DNA of 64,000 bases from a bacterium (GTDB lineage Bacteria; CLD3; SB21), in assembly GCA_008933615.1 (NCBI GenBank), contig WBUR01000013.1:21497-85496 (forward strand). The letters are read 5' to 3'. This document shows positions 19,382 to 29,052 of this stretch, one piece after another (positions within the stretch are counted from its first letter, which is position 1; each line of letters opens with the position of its first letter). Both the position numbers and the translations under genes were made by a program. Under the pieces are notes generated by a model. The model worked only from the letters and a program-made list of their open reading frames with translations, made no database searches and was not told the origin of the DNA.

Positions 19382-19709
19382 GTTTTTTTTGTAACAAATG
19401 TTGTAAAAGAAAATGAAGTTTAAGCTTATAAGGTATGCGCGTAAATACCGCGTCGTATAGGATCCATAGATACTAATGAATTCCAAAAGATAAGAAAACC
19501 CCCGAAAAAGGCAAGAAATTTGAATAGTGTGTTCATGTCGAAACCGCACAACATGGATTGCATATAAACGTTGACTTAAATTATTTAAAAATCTAATTTG
19601 GGCTGCCCGAGAACTTTATCCGGATAGATAGGATTGAATTCGGAAATTTTTTTGGTGAAATAAATTCAACGTACACTTAAGAGTCCCGTTTGTAATCAGG
19701 AGAGTTTAT
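19382..19709. other. Intergenic region, possible promoter for acyl-CoA dehydrogenase
   Basis: No reading frame supported. TTGACT at 19571-19576 and TAATTT at 19594-19599 are 17 nt apart on the plus strand, about 110 nt before the acyl-CoA dehydrogenase start, and resemble a housekeeping promoter. The divergent TauE gene must also start from this region, but no clear promoter was seen for it. Sequence is A+T rich. Confidence 0.4.
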
Positions 19710-21434
19710 ATGCCGAATTTTTATCGTGATAACCCCGATATCCTATTTCACATGAAAAACATGGATTTGAAAAGAGTTATTGAATTAAAAGAAGATGGTT
19801 TTGCAGACAAAGATACGTATGACATCGCTCCCGGTTCCGTCGAGGAAGCCGTTGAAACATATGACAGCGTATTGGAACTTGTCGGCGATATTGCCGCCAA
19901 CACGATAGCTCCTAAAGCGGCGGAGGTGGACAGCGAAGGCGCTCACTTCAAGGACGGCGTCGTAACGTATGCCAAGGCGACTAAGGCGGCATTGGACGTG
20001 TGCAAAGAGTCCCAGTTGTTTGGATTTACCATTCCGCGGAAATACGGCGGCCTGAATTGCCCCATAACGATCTATACTATCGCGATTGAAATGATTTCCA
20101 GGGCGGACGCGTCGTTTATGAATATTTACGGACTTCAGGATGATATTGCCGGAACGATCAACCGGTTTGCCGATGAGGAAATAAAAGCCAAATTTCTTCC
20201 TCGATTATGTTCAGGTGAAGTGACAGCCTCTATGGCGTTAACGGAACCTGACGCGGGCAGCGATTTGCAGGCTGTCATGGTCAAAGCCAGACAGGACGAT
20301 AATGGCCGGTGGTTGTTAAACGGCGTAAAACATTTTATAACGAACGGCAACGGTGAAATCTCTTTGGTTTTGGCTCGCAGTGAAGAACAAACTTCCGATG
20401 GCCGAGGTTTGTCGATGTTTCTGTATGAACGAGACAAGAACATGATCATTCGGCGGATTGAACATAAGATGGGAATTCACGGATCTCCGACATGTGAGTT
20501 GCAATTTGACGACGCTCCCGCCATCCTGATTGGCCAAAGGCGAATGGGACTGATAAAATATGTTATGGCGCTGATGAACGAGGCCCGCGTTGGTGTGTCG
20601 GCGCAGGCCTTGGGAATTGCTGAAGCCGCATACCGCGCTGCGAAGAAACATTCTGAACTTCGCGTACAATTCAAAACTCCAATTATTAACATGATTCCCG
20701 TTTCAGAGATGCTGCTCAATATGAAAGTCAAAATTGAGGCCGGGCGCGCGCTGCTATACGAAACGACGCGTATGGTAGATATCAAAGACGGGCTTGAAAG
20801 ATTATTCGAGAACCAGGATGAATCACCGAGAGAATTGCGCGATGAAGTCAAAAAATATGCTGCCTTTTCCGCAATGCTGACACCGCTGTGTAAAGCCTAC
20901 AACACAGAAATGGCAAACGAAGTGGCTAATGACGGCTTGCAGGTTCACGGCGGCGTGGGATATATGCATGAATTTGACGCAGAACGATTTTATCGCGATG
21001 CGCGGATCACCAATATTTATGAAGGGACGACGCAGCTTCAGGTTGTAGCAGCCATCGGCGGAATCATCAAAGGAACATTTGACGAACTGATCATGGAGTA
21101 TGAAGCGTCCGTCGATTTTTCTACTGTTTCAGATTATCACAAGACTATCAAAGAAATGCATGTTCTCTTGAATAAGGCTGTACATTTTGTAAAGGAAAAG
21201 AAAAACGCAGATTATCAGACGTATCATTCTCGTCGTATCGTTGAAATGGCAAACAAAGTGCTGATAGGGTATTTAATGCTGCGCGATGCCGGAAAATCGG
21301 ACAGAAAAAAGGATGTACTGAACTATTTTCTGGAATATTCTTTACCTGAAGTGACTATGAAATCGCAGATTGTGCTGAGCGAGCCCACGGCCCTTTTGGA
21401 AAAGAAAGCATCGATTTTGGATGGAGTAAATTAA
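19710..21434 (+). CDS. Acyl-CoA dehydrogenase (long, ~570 aa)
   Basis: FAD-dependent enzyme of 574 aa that would introduce the alpha-beta double bond in an acyl-CoA. Seen: ASMALTEPDAGSDLQAV (FAD/substrate loop), the central strand region ending with GIHGSPTCELQFDD, and GGVGYMHEFDAERFYRDARITNIYEGTTQLQ, which has the catalytic Glu position of the family (YEGT). The C-terminal ~130 residues extend beyond the basic ACAD fold, as in the DUF/ACAD9-like long members. SD-like AGGAGAG precedes the ATG. A terminator follows. Confidence 0.93.
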   Translation: MPNFYRDNPDILFHMKNMDLKRVIELKEDGFADKDTYDIAPGSVEEAVETYDSVLELVGDIAANTIAPKAAEVDSEGAHFKDGVVTYAKATKAALDVCKESQLFGFTIPRKYGGLNCPITIYTIAIEMISRADASFMNIYGLQDDIAGTINRFADEEIKAKFLPRLCSGEVTASMALTEPDAGSDLQAVMVKARQDDNGRWLLNGVKHFITNGNGEISLVLARSEEQTSDGRGLSMFLYERDKNMIIRRIEHKMGIHGSPTCELQFDDAPAILIGQRRMGLIKYVMALMNEARVGVSAQALGIAEAAYRAAKKHSELRVQFKTPIINMIPVSEMLLNMKVKIEAGRALLYETTRMVDIKDGLERLFENQDESPRELRDEVKKYAAFSAMLTPLCKAYNTEMANEVANDGLQVHGGVGYMHEFDAERFYRDARITNIYEGTTQLQVVAAIGGIIKGTFDELIMEYEASVDFSTVSDYHKTIKEMHVLLNKAVHFVKEKKNADYQTYHSRRIVEMANKVLIGYLMLRDAGKSDRKKDVLNYFLEYSLPEVTMKSQIVLSEPTALLEKKASILDGVN

Positions 21435-21458
21435 ATCTGTAAATAGCCGAAAGACATT

Positions 21459-21508
21459 AAAAAACCTCATGGGGACGTTTCATTAAAATGGGACCTTGAG
21501 GTTTTTTT
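21459..21508 (+). terminator. Terminator between acyl-CoA dehydrogenase and fabI genes
   Basis: Complementary arms AAAAAACCTCA and TGAGGTTTTTTT enclose about 27 nt. The stem is A/T at its ends and can serve both strands. It sits between the convergent acyl-CoA dehydrogenase and fabI genes. The long loop lowers certainty. Confidence 0.7.
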
Positions 21509-21573
21509 ATTTAAAACAGGTCTTAAGAATATTGCTCAGATTGCATATTGAGAAAATTTACCCGAACGAATTA

Positions 21574-22341
21574 TTACATTCCAATAACGTGATAGCCGCA
21601 ATCCACGTATAGTGTTTCTCCCGTGATGCCCGTGGCCCACGGTGAACATAAAAACAGTCCGGCGTCTCCAACCTCATCCACTTCAACGTTTCTGCGGAGC
21701 GGAGCCTTTTCCGGAATAATATCCAGAATTTTTGTGAATCCGGAAATGCCGCGCGCCGCCAGCGTATTAACCGGGCCGGCGGAAATTGCATTCACGCGAA
21801 CCTGCCGATGGCCCAGATCTGCCGCGAGATAGCGCACGCTCGCTTCGAGAGACGCTTTAGCAACACCCATTACATTGTAACCCGGAATAACTTTTTCCGC
21901 GCCGTAATACGACAGCGTGAGAATGGCGCCGCCATGCAAGTGCATAAGAGGGTAGGCCTCGTTGGCAATCGCAATTAACGAATACGCGCTGATGTCATGC
22001 GCTAAAGTAAACCCATGACGGCTTGTTCTGTGAAAATCCTTTTTCAGGTCTTCTTTGTCAGCAAAAGCCACCGAATGAACAACAAAATCAATATGGTGCA
22101 TGTAATGTTTCAGATCATGAAAGAGTTTTTTAATATCATCGTCCTTGGTCACGTCACACTTGAAAAGCAAGTCGCTGCCTAAATCGTCCGCTATTTCCTG
22201 CACATTCTTCTTGACGGCATCGCCCTGATACGTAAAAGCGAGCTCAGCGCCTTCGCGGTGCAAACTTTTGGCGATAGCGTGGGCGATACTCCTTTTGTTG
22301 GCGACTCCGCAAATAAGCCCTTGTTTGCCCTGCATGATCAT
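21574..22341 (-). CDS. fabI: Enoyl-[acyl-carrier-protein] reductase FabI
   Basis: NADH-dependent last step of the fatty-acid elongation cycle, 255 aa. Seen: the cofactor motif GVANKRSIAHAIA (G-x5-S-I/A pattern), SVAFADKEDL, LSYYGAEKVIPGYNVMGVAKASLEA with the catalytic Tyr-x6-Lys pair, and ISAGPVNTLAARGI. The ATG at 22341 has AAGGAG 8 nt upstream. Monocistronic. Its acyl-ACP products would also be the natural substrates for the acyl-ACP reductase at 36.4 kb. Confidence 0.96.
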   Translation of the reverse strand: MIMQGKQGLICGVANKRSIAHAIAKSLHREGAELAFTYQGDAVKKNVQEIADDLGSDLLFKCDVTKDDDIKKLFHDLKHYMHHIDFVVHSVAFADKEDLKKDFHRTSRHGFTLAHDISAYSLIAIANEAYPLMHLHGGAILTLSYYGAEKVIPGYNVMGVAKASLEASVRYLAADLGHRQVRVNAISAGPVNTLAARGISGFTKILDIIPEKAPLRRNVEVDEVGDAGLFLCSPWATGITGETLYVDCGYHVIGM

Positions 22342-22582
22342 ACGGCTTTCTCCTTTTTATGGATAAAAGTAAAAATTCAATGTCAATGTGATTGGAAACG
22401 TTGATGAATATATAGAATAACACCTAATTCCACAAGATTAAAAAACGCAGCGATGAGCGATTATCGTACCTATGTACACAACAGGCCTGTGCGAACGCGA
22501 ATGGCGTGGCGATTATTAATTATTTACATGCATGTCGTGTTACTACATAAGCACAATCTTTCATTTAAAATTGGAGAGTATT

Positions 22583-24577
22583 ATGAAAAAGCAAAGTGCC
22601 GTAAAGTGGAGCATGCTTCTAAGCATTCTGATTTTGACTGGATGTTTCGTCGCATTTTTATCAAAAGGTGAAACAGGGAGTTTGAGCGGAATCGTCAAAG
22701 ATAAACAAACGGGAAACCCCATACCCGGCGTTATAATTAAAGTAATCGGCGCAGGGCTATCAGTACAAACCGATTCCACAGGGTATTTTTCAATAGATAA
22801 TATTTCCGTAGGGAATTACGATCTATTGGTTAGCGTCAATAATTATCAGGCTGTAAAAATAGAAGGTATTGCTATTGACGCCTTTACCGAGCAGCAGTTG
22901 GAATTGACGATTAAAGAAAACACTTCCGGCCAAGCAAAAATAAAAACGTTATCGGCTCAGGAATTAGATATTAAAAGAGAAAAACTACATTCAACAGACG
23001 TAATCCTGCTTGGCGCTCACGACGGGCAGGAAAACATGCCGGAATCGGAAATGAAAACTATTGACAAAGATGTTGCGAAGAAATCCGCAAAAGCGACAGC
23101 CGGGCGAGGTATTCTGGGTGTCATTGGTGGATCAGGCGGATTACACAACGGAGGCGCCGGTGTGATGAGCCCTGTTTATTTAAACCCGCCAAACGGACAG
23201 AAATATTGGGATATGTATCATCATGATTACGGAACCAACCCGTTTATCGATACGGAAGACGATAATTGGTCAACGTTCGGCGCGGACGTGAGCACAGCTT
23301 CTTATTCTTTGGTTAGAAGTTATATTACGAATGGCGAAATCCCGCCAAAAGACGCCGTGCGCGTGGAGGAATTTGTCAATTACTTCAATCAATCCTATAA
23401 ATCCGCCGAAGAAAAAACATTTTTAATTGCCACACAAGCCATGCCGTCGATTGTCAGTAAAAATTATCAATTGGTTAAGATCGGTATAAAAGGAAAAGAA
23501 GTGAAAGCCGAAAATAGAAAGCCGGCGATGTTAACGTTTGTGATCGATGTGTCGGGTTCGATGAATATTGAAAACCGATTGGGGTTGGTTAAAAAAACGA
23601 TGCTGCTGATGACGCGTGAATTGCGCCAAGGAGACCAAGTTGGAATCGTAGCGTATGGGTCGAACGCGCAAATTATTTTGAATCCGACAAGCAACAAGGA
23701 AGCCATCGAATCGGCGGTGAACGGGCTATACAGCGAAGGGTCAACGAATGCAGAAGCGGGTTTATGGCAGGGTTATCAGATGGCTGCGAAAAATTTTGAT
23801 TCACAGGCCATCAATCGTGTGATCCTTTGCACGGACGGCGTTGCCAATAACGGCGAAACTTCTTCGGATGGCTTACTAAAACAGATCGAAAAATATAAGA
23901 ACAAAGGTATTACGCTTACCGCGTGCGGCTTTGGAATGGGGAACTATAACGATGTGCTGATCGAACAGCTTGCCACGCGCGGGGATGGAACGTATTATTA
24001 TATTGACGATCTGAATGAAGCCAAGCGGGTATTTGTCGAGCAGTTAACCGGAACTCTCCAGGTGATCGCGAAAGACGTTAAAATTCAAGTGACGTTCGAC
24101 AAGGATCACGTAAGCCGTTATCGTCTGATCGGTTACGAAAAACGGGACGTGAGGGACGAAGATTTTAGAAATGACAAGATCGACGGCGGTGAGATAGGGT
24201 CGGGGCACACGGTAACCGCATTGTATGAGGTAAAACTGAAAAATCAGAGCGCACAAAATATCGGGAAAATAACCATTCGCTATAAATCGCCGGACGGAAA
24301 AGATGTTGCTGAAATTGAAGAGCCGATAAAAATGAACGTACCGGAATCATTACAAGAAATATCAAATTTTCAGTTCACATCAGCCGTTGTATTATACGCG
24401 GAGATTATGCGGGAAAGCTATTGGGCAAAAAACAGAGAATTATCCGAAGTGAAAAATCTATTGAACGGTATTGATCAAAATTTCAAAACACATTATAAGC
24501 AGTTTGAAGATTTTTATGATATGGTAAATCGTACGATCAAATTGAAAAGCGCTAAGACGTTAGGGGGAAATAGGTAA
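22583..24577 (+). CDS. Lipoprotein with carboxypeptidase-regulatory domain and YfbK-type VWA domain
   Basis: Protein of 664 aa. An N-terminal signal with lipobox LTGC anchors it. Residues about 36-110 form a CarboxypepD_reg beta-sandwich (GIVKDKQTGNPIPGVIIKV). A glycine-rich linker (GVIGGSGGLHNGGAGV) precedes a YfbK-like part: EEFVNYFN, then a von Willebrand A domain with MIDAS DVSGSMN, and the DUF3520-like tail. It probably binds a partner at the envelope through a metal ion. An in-frame ATG at 22532 is rejected because GGAGAG precedes the ATG at 22583 and yields a proper signal peptide. Confidence 0.88.
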   Translation: MKKQSAVKWSMLLSILILTGCFVAFLSKGETGSLSGIVKDKQTGNPIPGVIIKVIGAGLSVQTDSTGYFSIDNISVGNYDLLVSVNNYQAVKIEGIAIDAFTEQQLELTIKENTSGQAKIKTLSAQELDIKREKLHSTDVILLGAHDGQENMPESEMKTIDKDVAKKSAKATAGRGILGVIGGSGGLHNGGAGVMSPVYLNPPNGQKYWDMYHHDYGTNPFIDTEDDNWSTFGADVSTASYSLVRSYITNGEIPPKDAVRVEEFVNYFNQSYKSAEEKTFLIATQAMPSIVSKNYQLVKIGIKGKEVKAENRKPAMLTFVIDVSGSMNIENRLGLVKKTMLLMTRELRQGDQVGIVAYGSNAQIILNPTSNKEAIESAVNGLYSEGSTNAEAGLWQGYQMAAKNFDSQAINRVILCTDGVANNGETSSDGLLKQIEKYKNKGITLTACGFGMGNYNDVLIEQLATRGDGTYYYIDDLNEAKRVFVEQLTGTLQVIAKDVKIQVTFDKDHVSRYRLIGYEKRDVRDEDFRNDKIDGGEIGSGHTVTALYEVKLKNQSAQNIGKITIRYKSPDGKDVAEIEEPIKMNVPESLQEISNFQFTSAVVLYAEIMRESYWAKNRELSEVKNLLNGIDQNFKTHYKQFEDFYDMVNRTIKLKSAKTLGGNR

Positions 24578-24801
24578 AAAAATTATGTCAAACTGAAAAG
24601 CATTTATTCTGTTCTTTGACATGTGTGTTGGTTTTAGGGTGCCTAATGGCTCATCCGATGTTAATTCCGCAATTTTTTTGTTGCAGTGTGATGCAGGACA
24701 ACATTTTCTCTTTTCATGTATAGCTAAACTTCTCATTTTCAATATGGTTTTATCGGTACGAATATTGTAATATTGAAAGCATATCTAAGAGGAGGAAAGT
24801 C

Positions 24802-25437
24802 ATGAAAACCCTATTTACACTTCTGTTCACAATGGCCGCTTTCAATGTTCGAACAATCGCAGCCGATCTGGATACCACTTCAAGTCTTTCTGTAGTGAAA
24901 ATCAAGAACCGATTTCAAATCCCGGTTTTGCAAGATCAGACAAAAACAAATATCCCGGTAAAAAGTCCATCCAAAGCAATGAAAATGGCATTAGGACATA
25001 CATTGATTCCCATTGGCGCGGGTTTGGGACTGATGATTATCGGAGATTCCAATGTGGAAGGAATTCGGCGTGTGTCTGGATTAACACTTCTTACATATGG
25101 CGGTTTAGTCGGGCCTTCCATGGGCAATTTCTATGCAAAAGATTATACCAAAGGCGGACTGGGAATAGGTATGAGGGCAATCGGAACTTTGATGGTAGCA
25201 TCTTCAATTGGAAAAGCAATGGCTTGGGGTAACGACGATGAGGCCGAAGGACCTGCGCCCGGTGAAATGATGGGAACGGTTGGCGTGCTGCTCGTTTTGG
25301 GATCCACTGTTTGGAATATTATGTCCGCTCCCGGCTCTGCAAATACGTATAATGAGAAACACGGTCTTTCAGGTGTATCAGTAGGGTATGACCCTGTTTC
25401 CAAAGCAGGTCTTGTCAGTTTCCGTATTACGTTTTGA
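24802..25437 (+). CDS. Secreted membrane-associated protein, paralogue of the gene at 29.1 kb
   Basis: Hypothetical protein of 211 aa with a signal peptide (about residues 1-20, ending TIAA) and several hydrophobic Gly-rich stretches (GHTLIPIGAGLGLMIIGDS, GTVGVLLVLGSTVWNIMSAP). The block GPSMGNFYAKDYTKGG... R.IG and SANTYNEKHG also occurs, in divergent form, in the minus-strand protein at 29053-29577, so the two belong to one family. AGAGGAGGAAAG is a strong ribosome site. Function unknown. Confidence 0.75.
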   Translation: MKTLFTLLFTMAAFNVRTIAADLDTTSSLSVVKIKNRFQIPVLQDQTKTNIPVKSPSKAMKMALGHTLIPIGAGLGLMIIGDSNVEGIRRVSGLTLLTYGGLVGPSMGNFYAKDYTKGGLGIGMRAIGTLMVASSIGKAMAWGNDDEAEGPAPGEMMGTVGVLLVLGSTVWNIMSAPGSANTYNEKHGLSGVSVGYDPVSKAGLVSFRITF

Positions 25438-25462
25438 AAAACGGATCTGAGCTCTTGTTTGA

Positions 25463-26908
25463 TCAGAAATCCACCGTCATCACCGTTCTGCTCTTTGGCA
25501 TTTGGCTTTTGAGGTTACCCTGATGGATCACGCCGCAGCCCAGCGTGTAACCGTTGGCCGTGACCACCACACCGCCTTTATCGATATCAAAGGCTCGCCG
25601 GATCGTGCCGGCTTCGACAAACGTTTCTATTTCTTTGGGATCGGTAAGGTCGATTTTGTTTTTTGTAATAGCCTCGGAGAAAAGCTGAGCGGCGTTGGTG
25701 GACAATTTCCATTCATCTTCGCGCCGGGTTCGCGCCAAACGCGTGCCGATACGATGCGTATAGATCCGATTGAGCATGTCTTCGTTGCCTTCCCATTCGC
25801 CGGAGGTTACGAGTATCTCATCGTCCTTAATTAGAAAACGAAAATCATTCCAGAAAGAAGGATCCATACCGAATATTCTTTCAAAATAATCCGCCATTCT
25901 GTGAATGCCAGGATCTTGAGGGCCGGTCAGGGCATAACGAATTTTCTTATTATTAAATGATTCTTTGCCCTCAGCATTCCCGACCGCGCTTATCTTTCGT
26001 AATTTTGCAATGAAAAATCCTTCGGGATTTATCTCCGAAGGCAGAATTCTCACCGTTTTGGATAATGACGCATGATAACTCTCGCCTTTATAACTTGTAA
26101 TTCCGGGCATGAATGACAACGGTTGAGGCAAAACGATATCTTCGACTTCAACCGGGTAACGCGAAAGTATCGTGTTAATAAGTTTCTCATTTTCCTCCGG
26201 CGCAACGGTGCAGGTGGAATACACGATAGTGCCGCCAACTTTCACCGCTTTGATCGCGCTGACAAGAAGTTGCTCTTGAATAAATGCAAACTTTTGCAAG
26301 TAATTCAGATTAGCCACTGCCTGCGGCGCTTTGTGAATCACGCCCAGCGCGGAACACGGAGCGTCCACTAAGATTTTGTCGAAGGTTTCCGGAAGCAGAT
26401 TGCCGATGCGTTCGCCGCCCATGTTTACCATGGCCGAATTGATGATGCCCATCCGGTCCAAATTATGCGATAAAGTTTTGATCCGCTTTCCGTCCCAGTC
26501 ATTGGCAACGAGCACGCCGCGATTACGCATCATCTGCCCTATCTGGGTGGTTTTTGATCCCGGGGCTGCTGAAATATCGAGAGTCATTTCATTTTCCTGC
26601 GGATCGAGTACGAGCGGAGGAATCATCGATGCCACACTTTGAATGTACAGCAGCCCGAGAAAATGTTCGATTGTTTTACTTAAAAGAGCGGATTCGTTCT
26701 CCACAACAACCGCGTCGGCAAATCCAATATCCTGAAAGGCAAATCCGTTTTGCGCGAGGCGCTGGAGTAATTCTTCTTTTGAAATCTTAAGTGTATTGAC
26801 GCGGAAGGATGTGCGTTTGGAAAAATTCAATCCGGATAGAAATTTGTCTTTATCCGAACCTAAAACGGAATCGAGGTATTGTATAAATACGTCGGGGATT
26901 TGGAGGTT
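25463..26908 (-). CDS. RsmF/RsmB-type rRNA (cytosine-C5) methyltransferase
   Basis: SAM-dependent m5C methyltransferase of the NOL1/NOP2/Sun family, 482 aa by the frame ending at 26911 (start codon 26909-26911 shared by one base with the upstream gene's stop; the listed end is within a codon of it). Seen: DISAAPGSKTTQIG (motif I), DAPCSALGV with a catalytic-region Cys and YSTCTVAPEENE with the second Cys. The C-terminal ~150 residues form a PUA-like RNA-binding part as in RsmF (YebU). It probably methylates 16S rRNA. The start overlaps the stop of a broken secreted-protein gene (TAATG), suggesting former translational coupling. Confidence 0.9.
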   Translation of the reverse strand, partial: NLQIPDVFIQYLDSVLGSDKDKFLSGLNFSKRTSFRVNTLKISKEELLQRLAQNGFAFQDIGFADAVVVENESALLSKTIEHFLGLLYIQSVASMIPPLVLDPQENEMTLDISAAPGSKTTQIGQMMRNRGVLVANDWDGKRIKTLSHNLDRMGIINSAMVNMGGERIGNLLPETFDKILVDAPCSALGVIHKAPQAVANLNYLQKFAFIQEQLLVSAIKAVKVGGTIVYSTCTVAPEENEKLINTILSRYPVEVEDIVLPQPLSFMPGITSYKGESYHASLSKTVRILPSEINPEGFFIAKLRKISAVGNAEGKESFNNKKIRYALTGPQDPGIHRMADYFERIFGMDPSFWNDFRFLIKDDEILVTSGEWEGNEDMLNRIYTHRIGTRLARTRREDEWKLSTNAAQLFSEAITKNKIDLTDPKEIETFVEAGTIRRAFDIDKGGVVVTANGYTLGCGVIHQGNLKSQMPKSRTVMTVDF

Positions 26909-26910
26909 CA

Positions 26911-27366
26911 TTATTTTGTAGAATGGTAAAGATTAGTTAAAAACGACCGTGTCCATTTTAAATAGCCTTTCTTAGAATATCCAAAAAGAACTGAAAACTG
27001 AATGCCTCCAAAATTTCTCTGCTTGTTAAAGTTAACGAAGAATCTAAGACCTAAATCGGTCGGTCCCCAAGTTCTTGCGCACTGTAATTCGATTGGGATG
27101 CCAAAAGCATGATAATTTTTCCTTTTGTAATAATTTGTCGTGCTTTCATCACAAAACTCCCCCCAAATGGCGCAAGTAAACCATGAGTGATCCTTTATGC
27201 CTCGATATCCAACTTGAAACGTTTTTCCGCTATTAGTGTAGTTTCCTAAATCAAATTTCTTTTCGAACAGAATAGTATCGGTTTCTTATGCATGAATGTT
27301 CTCAATTAAAACTGAAATAACAACAGCCAATACGAAAATTATAGTTAATTTCATGAGCGTATTCAT
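26911..27366 (-). pseudogene. Secreted protein gene with an in-frame stop after the signal peptide
   Basis: From the ATG at 27364-27366, preceded by AAAGGGAGACAGCT, the frame reads a clear signal peptide (MNTLMKLTIIFVLAVVISVL...IHA). It then meets TAA at 27286-27288 and continues open for 124 codons to the stop at 26911-26913. The downstream part (ETDTILFEKKFDLGNYTNSG, FGIPIELQCARTWG, FGGIQFSVLFGYSKKGYL) looks like normal protein. A CAA to TAA change would restore ...IHA|Q, a typical cleavage site. No family recognised. A recent nonsense mutation or a sequencing error are both possible. Confidence 0.75.
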
Positions 27367-27443
27367 AGCTGTCTCCCTTTCAAATGAAAGTTATATATTT
27401 TTGACTTCCTAAGTCAATTTGGGTGATTTGCTTCATCTCGGAA

Positions 27444-27920
27444 TCATGGTCTCGTACCAGCAAAACTATAATACAGTGTATCAATAATTTGTAGCGGCGG
27501 CGGATATTCCATAGATCGTATTGCTGTGCATAACCCTGATACATATGTGCACGAACAAGAGTCAAAAAGAAAATCCAGGCTTGAATACATGCCGTTGTTA
27601 TACAAACCGGAAGAGCCTCTGACAATATTGTTTATGTCAAGGTAGGCATATCCCAAGTAGGTTCTTCCTGCGTAGCTAATCCCAAGAGTCCAAACCGCAG
27701 GAGCGGAGAACTCGTCAGTTCTATAGTCAGTAAAGGTCATCTGTACGTTAAATGAATCCGAACCGCGTAATGTTGTAGAATAAGCGTTCAACACATTTGC
27801 AGGATCGAAACTTTCTCTGATTCCGACGCAGTCTGGAAATTCCGTCTTTGCATCATCGTTGAGATCGGGGCAACCGGCCAATATTGCTGTGACTAGGACC
27901 ATGGTGGTTAAATATTTCAT
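27444..27920 (-). CDS. Small lipoprotein, unknown function
   Basis: Lipoprotein of 158 aa. The signal MKYLTTMVLVTAILAGC gives a lipobox LAGC at residues 14-17. The mature part has a mid-protein Cys pair and SGLYNNGMYSSLDFLF, with alternating strand pattern. A cluster of Cys near DSCSCTYVSGLC may form disulfides in the periplasm. The ATG at 27920 is used; an in-frame start 10 codons upstream lacks a signal character. No known family recognised. Confidence 0.7.
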   Translation of the reverse strand: MKYLTTMVLVTAILAGCPDLNDDAKTEFPDCVGIRESFDPANVLNAYSTTLRGSDSFNVQMTFTDYRTDEFSAPAVWTLGISYAGRTYLGYAYLDINNIVRGSSGLYNNGMYSSLDFLFDSCSCTYVSGLCTAIRSMEYPPPLQIIDTLYYSFAGTRP

Positions 27921-27962
27921 ACACCCACTCGCCTTTCTTAAGCGCGACAATTATCATTCCAT

Positions 27963-28143
27963 TTACTTTGATATGTAAAACCAAATAGCTTTTCCCAAAT
28001 ATTCACTTTTGATCGATTCCGTATCTTCACGAAGTACCGCCTTTAAATTCTGATTCTTTGTTGTCGTCTTGTCTACAAATGAGCACGATGCAAGTTGGAT
28101 GATGAGTAACATATAATATGGACCGGAACAGGATCGTTTTCAT
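27963..28143 (-). pseudogene. Frameshifted small lipoprotein gene
   Basis: AGAGGAGTAGCT precedes an ATG at 28141-28143 that begins MKTILFRSILY. In the +1 frame from about codon 11 the reading continues as a hydrophobic segment with lipobox, MLLIIQLASCSF, then a 39-residue mature part to TAA at 27963-27965. In the original frame a stop follows after 38 codons with no signal peptide. Joining the two by a one-base shift gives a single normal lipoprotein of about 57 aa. Alternatively the internal ATG is the true start of a 49-residue lipoprotein and the upstream site is chance. Confidence 0.5.
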
Positions 28144-28188
28144 AGCTACTCCTCTATAGTAATTTGTTGATGAGCAGTTATTTTGGTG

Positions 28189-28827
28189 TTAAAACCCAAA
28201 TAATTTAGCATATGTTAGTTGTTTCATTCTAATCTCAATAGAATTTCCATATTTCTTTATTTTGATTAACGATTTTTTAATCCACTTCTGTCTGCCGTTA
28301 TATTGGATTTTGATATCAGTCCCTGTCTCTATTAAGATCGCACTTGGTTCAAGCCACAGAACTTTGGTTTCTAAAGGATCGATACTTTCTTCATATACAA
28401 ATTTATGTTTAGATGCGACCGCCCCAATGACCGCCCCAATAGGTGCGAATCCGATACCTAAACCAATTGTGGCAAAACCTCTACCCCCTTCAAAAAAGAT
28501 ATCACATAGGCCGGCAACTGTTGCCCCTGCGAAGAAACCCAGCACTGCTCCAGCAGCCTTATTGTTTCGATACGTAACGGATCTAATTGAGGAATTTTTG
28601 TAAGTATTGGTTCTATTATTGTCGTCCATCTTCACAGCAGCCGAGTCTATGCCAAACGTAACTTTTGAGTAATATTCGTTACCGTCTGTCATTAGTATTT
28701 TAGCCGATCTGTTCTTGTTAGCGCTGTTCAGAGAGTCAATGGTTGCATTTGGAGTATTGTCATTTAAAAATGATCGAGAAACACAACCTATTTGGGATAT
28801 AAGGATAACGCAAATTAGTGACTTCAT
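28189..28827 (-). CDS. Glycine-zipper lipoprotein
   Basis: Lipoprotein of 212 aa: signal MKSLICVILISQIGC with lipobox Cys at 15. A soluble part (AKILMTDGNEYYSKVTFGIDSAAVKMDD) precedes the glycine-zipper hydrophobic segment AAGAVLGFFAGATVAG ... IGLGIGFAPIGAVIGAVAS. After it comes another soluble strand-rich part. Same plan as the proteins at 30358-31134, 31178-31915 and 32001-32693: signal, small beta domain, Gly zipper, second beta domain. GTG two codons upstream is less likely than the ATG with GAGG upstream. Function unknown. Confidence 0.75.
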   Translation of the reverse strand: MKSLICVILISQIGCVSRSFLNDNTPNATIDSLNSANKNRSAKILMTDGNEYYSKVTFGIDSAAVKMDDNNRTNTYKNSSIRSVTYRNNKAAGAVLGFFAGATVAGLCDIFFEGGRGFATIGLGIGFAPIGAVIGAVASKHKFVYEESIDPLETKVLWLEPSAILIETGTDIKIQYNGRQKWIKKSLIKIKKYGNSIEIRMKQLTYAKLFGF

Positions 28828-29052
28828 GGGCACCTCATCTTTATAAATCTAGCAAGCAGTTACGATGTCTCGCTTAAAGTTCTGCCTCACGTTACGATCC
28901 CAAACAGCCGGACGTTGATCCGAACCCAGACTCATATACTAACATCTAGAATCATGTTATCTTGTTTTCCTTTTGATCCCAACTGCTTGTTGAAAATTAC
29001 GGAAAGGCGGTTACACTTGTGATATACCTTAGCCACAGATACGCGACCATCT
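28828..29052. other. Spacer of about 225 nt with no supported gene
   Basis: Both strands were read. A short minus-strand stretch after the 29053 stop (IKDGRVSVAKVYHKC...) is open for about 40 codons without start or ribosome site, so it is not called. The rest contains stops in all frames. It probably holds the promoter and leader of the 28827 gene. Confidence 0.5.

Noticed and set aside
26123..26790. Several plus-strand frames opposite the rRNA methyltransferase
   Set aside because: Shadow frames of a gene with intact catalytic motifs; none has a signal or family pattern.
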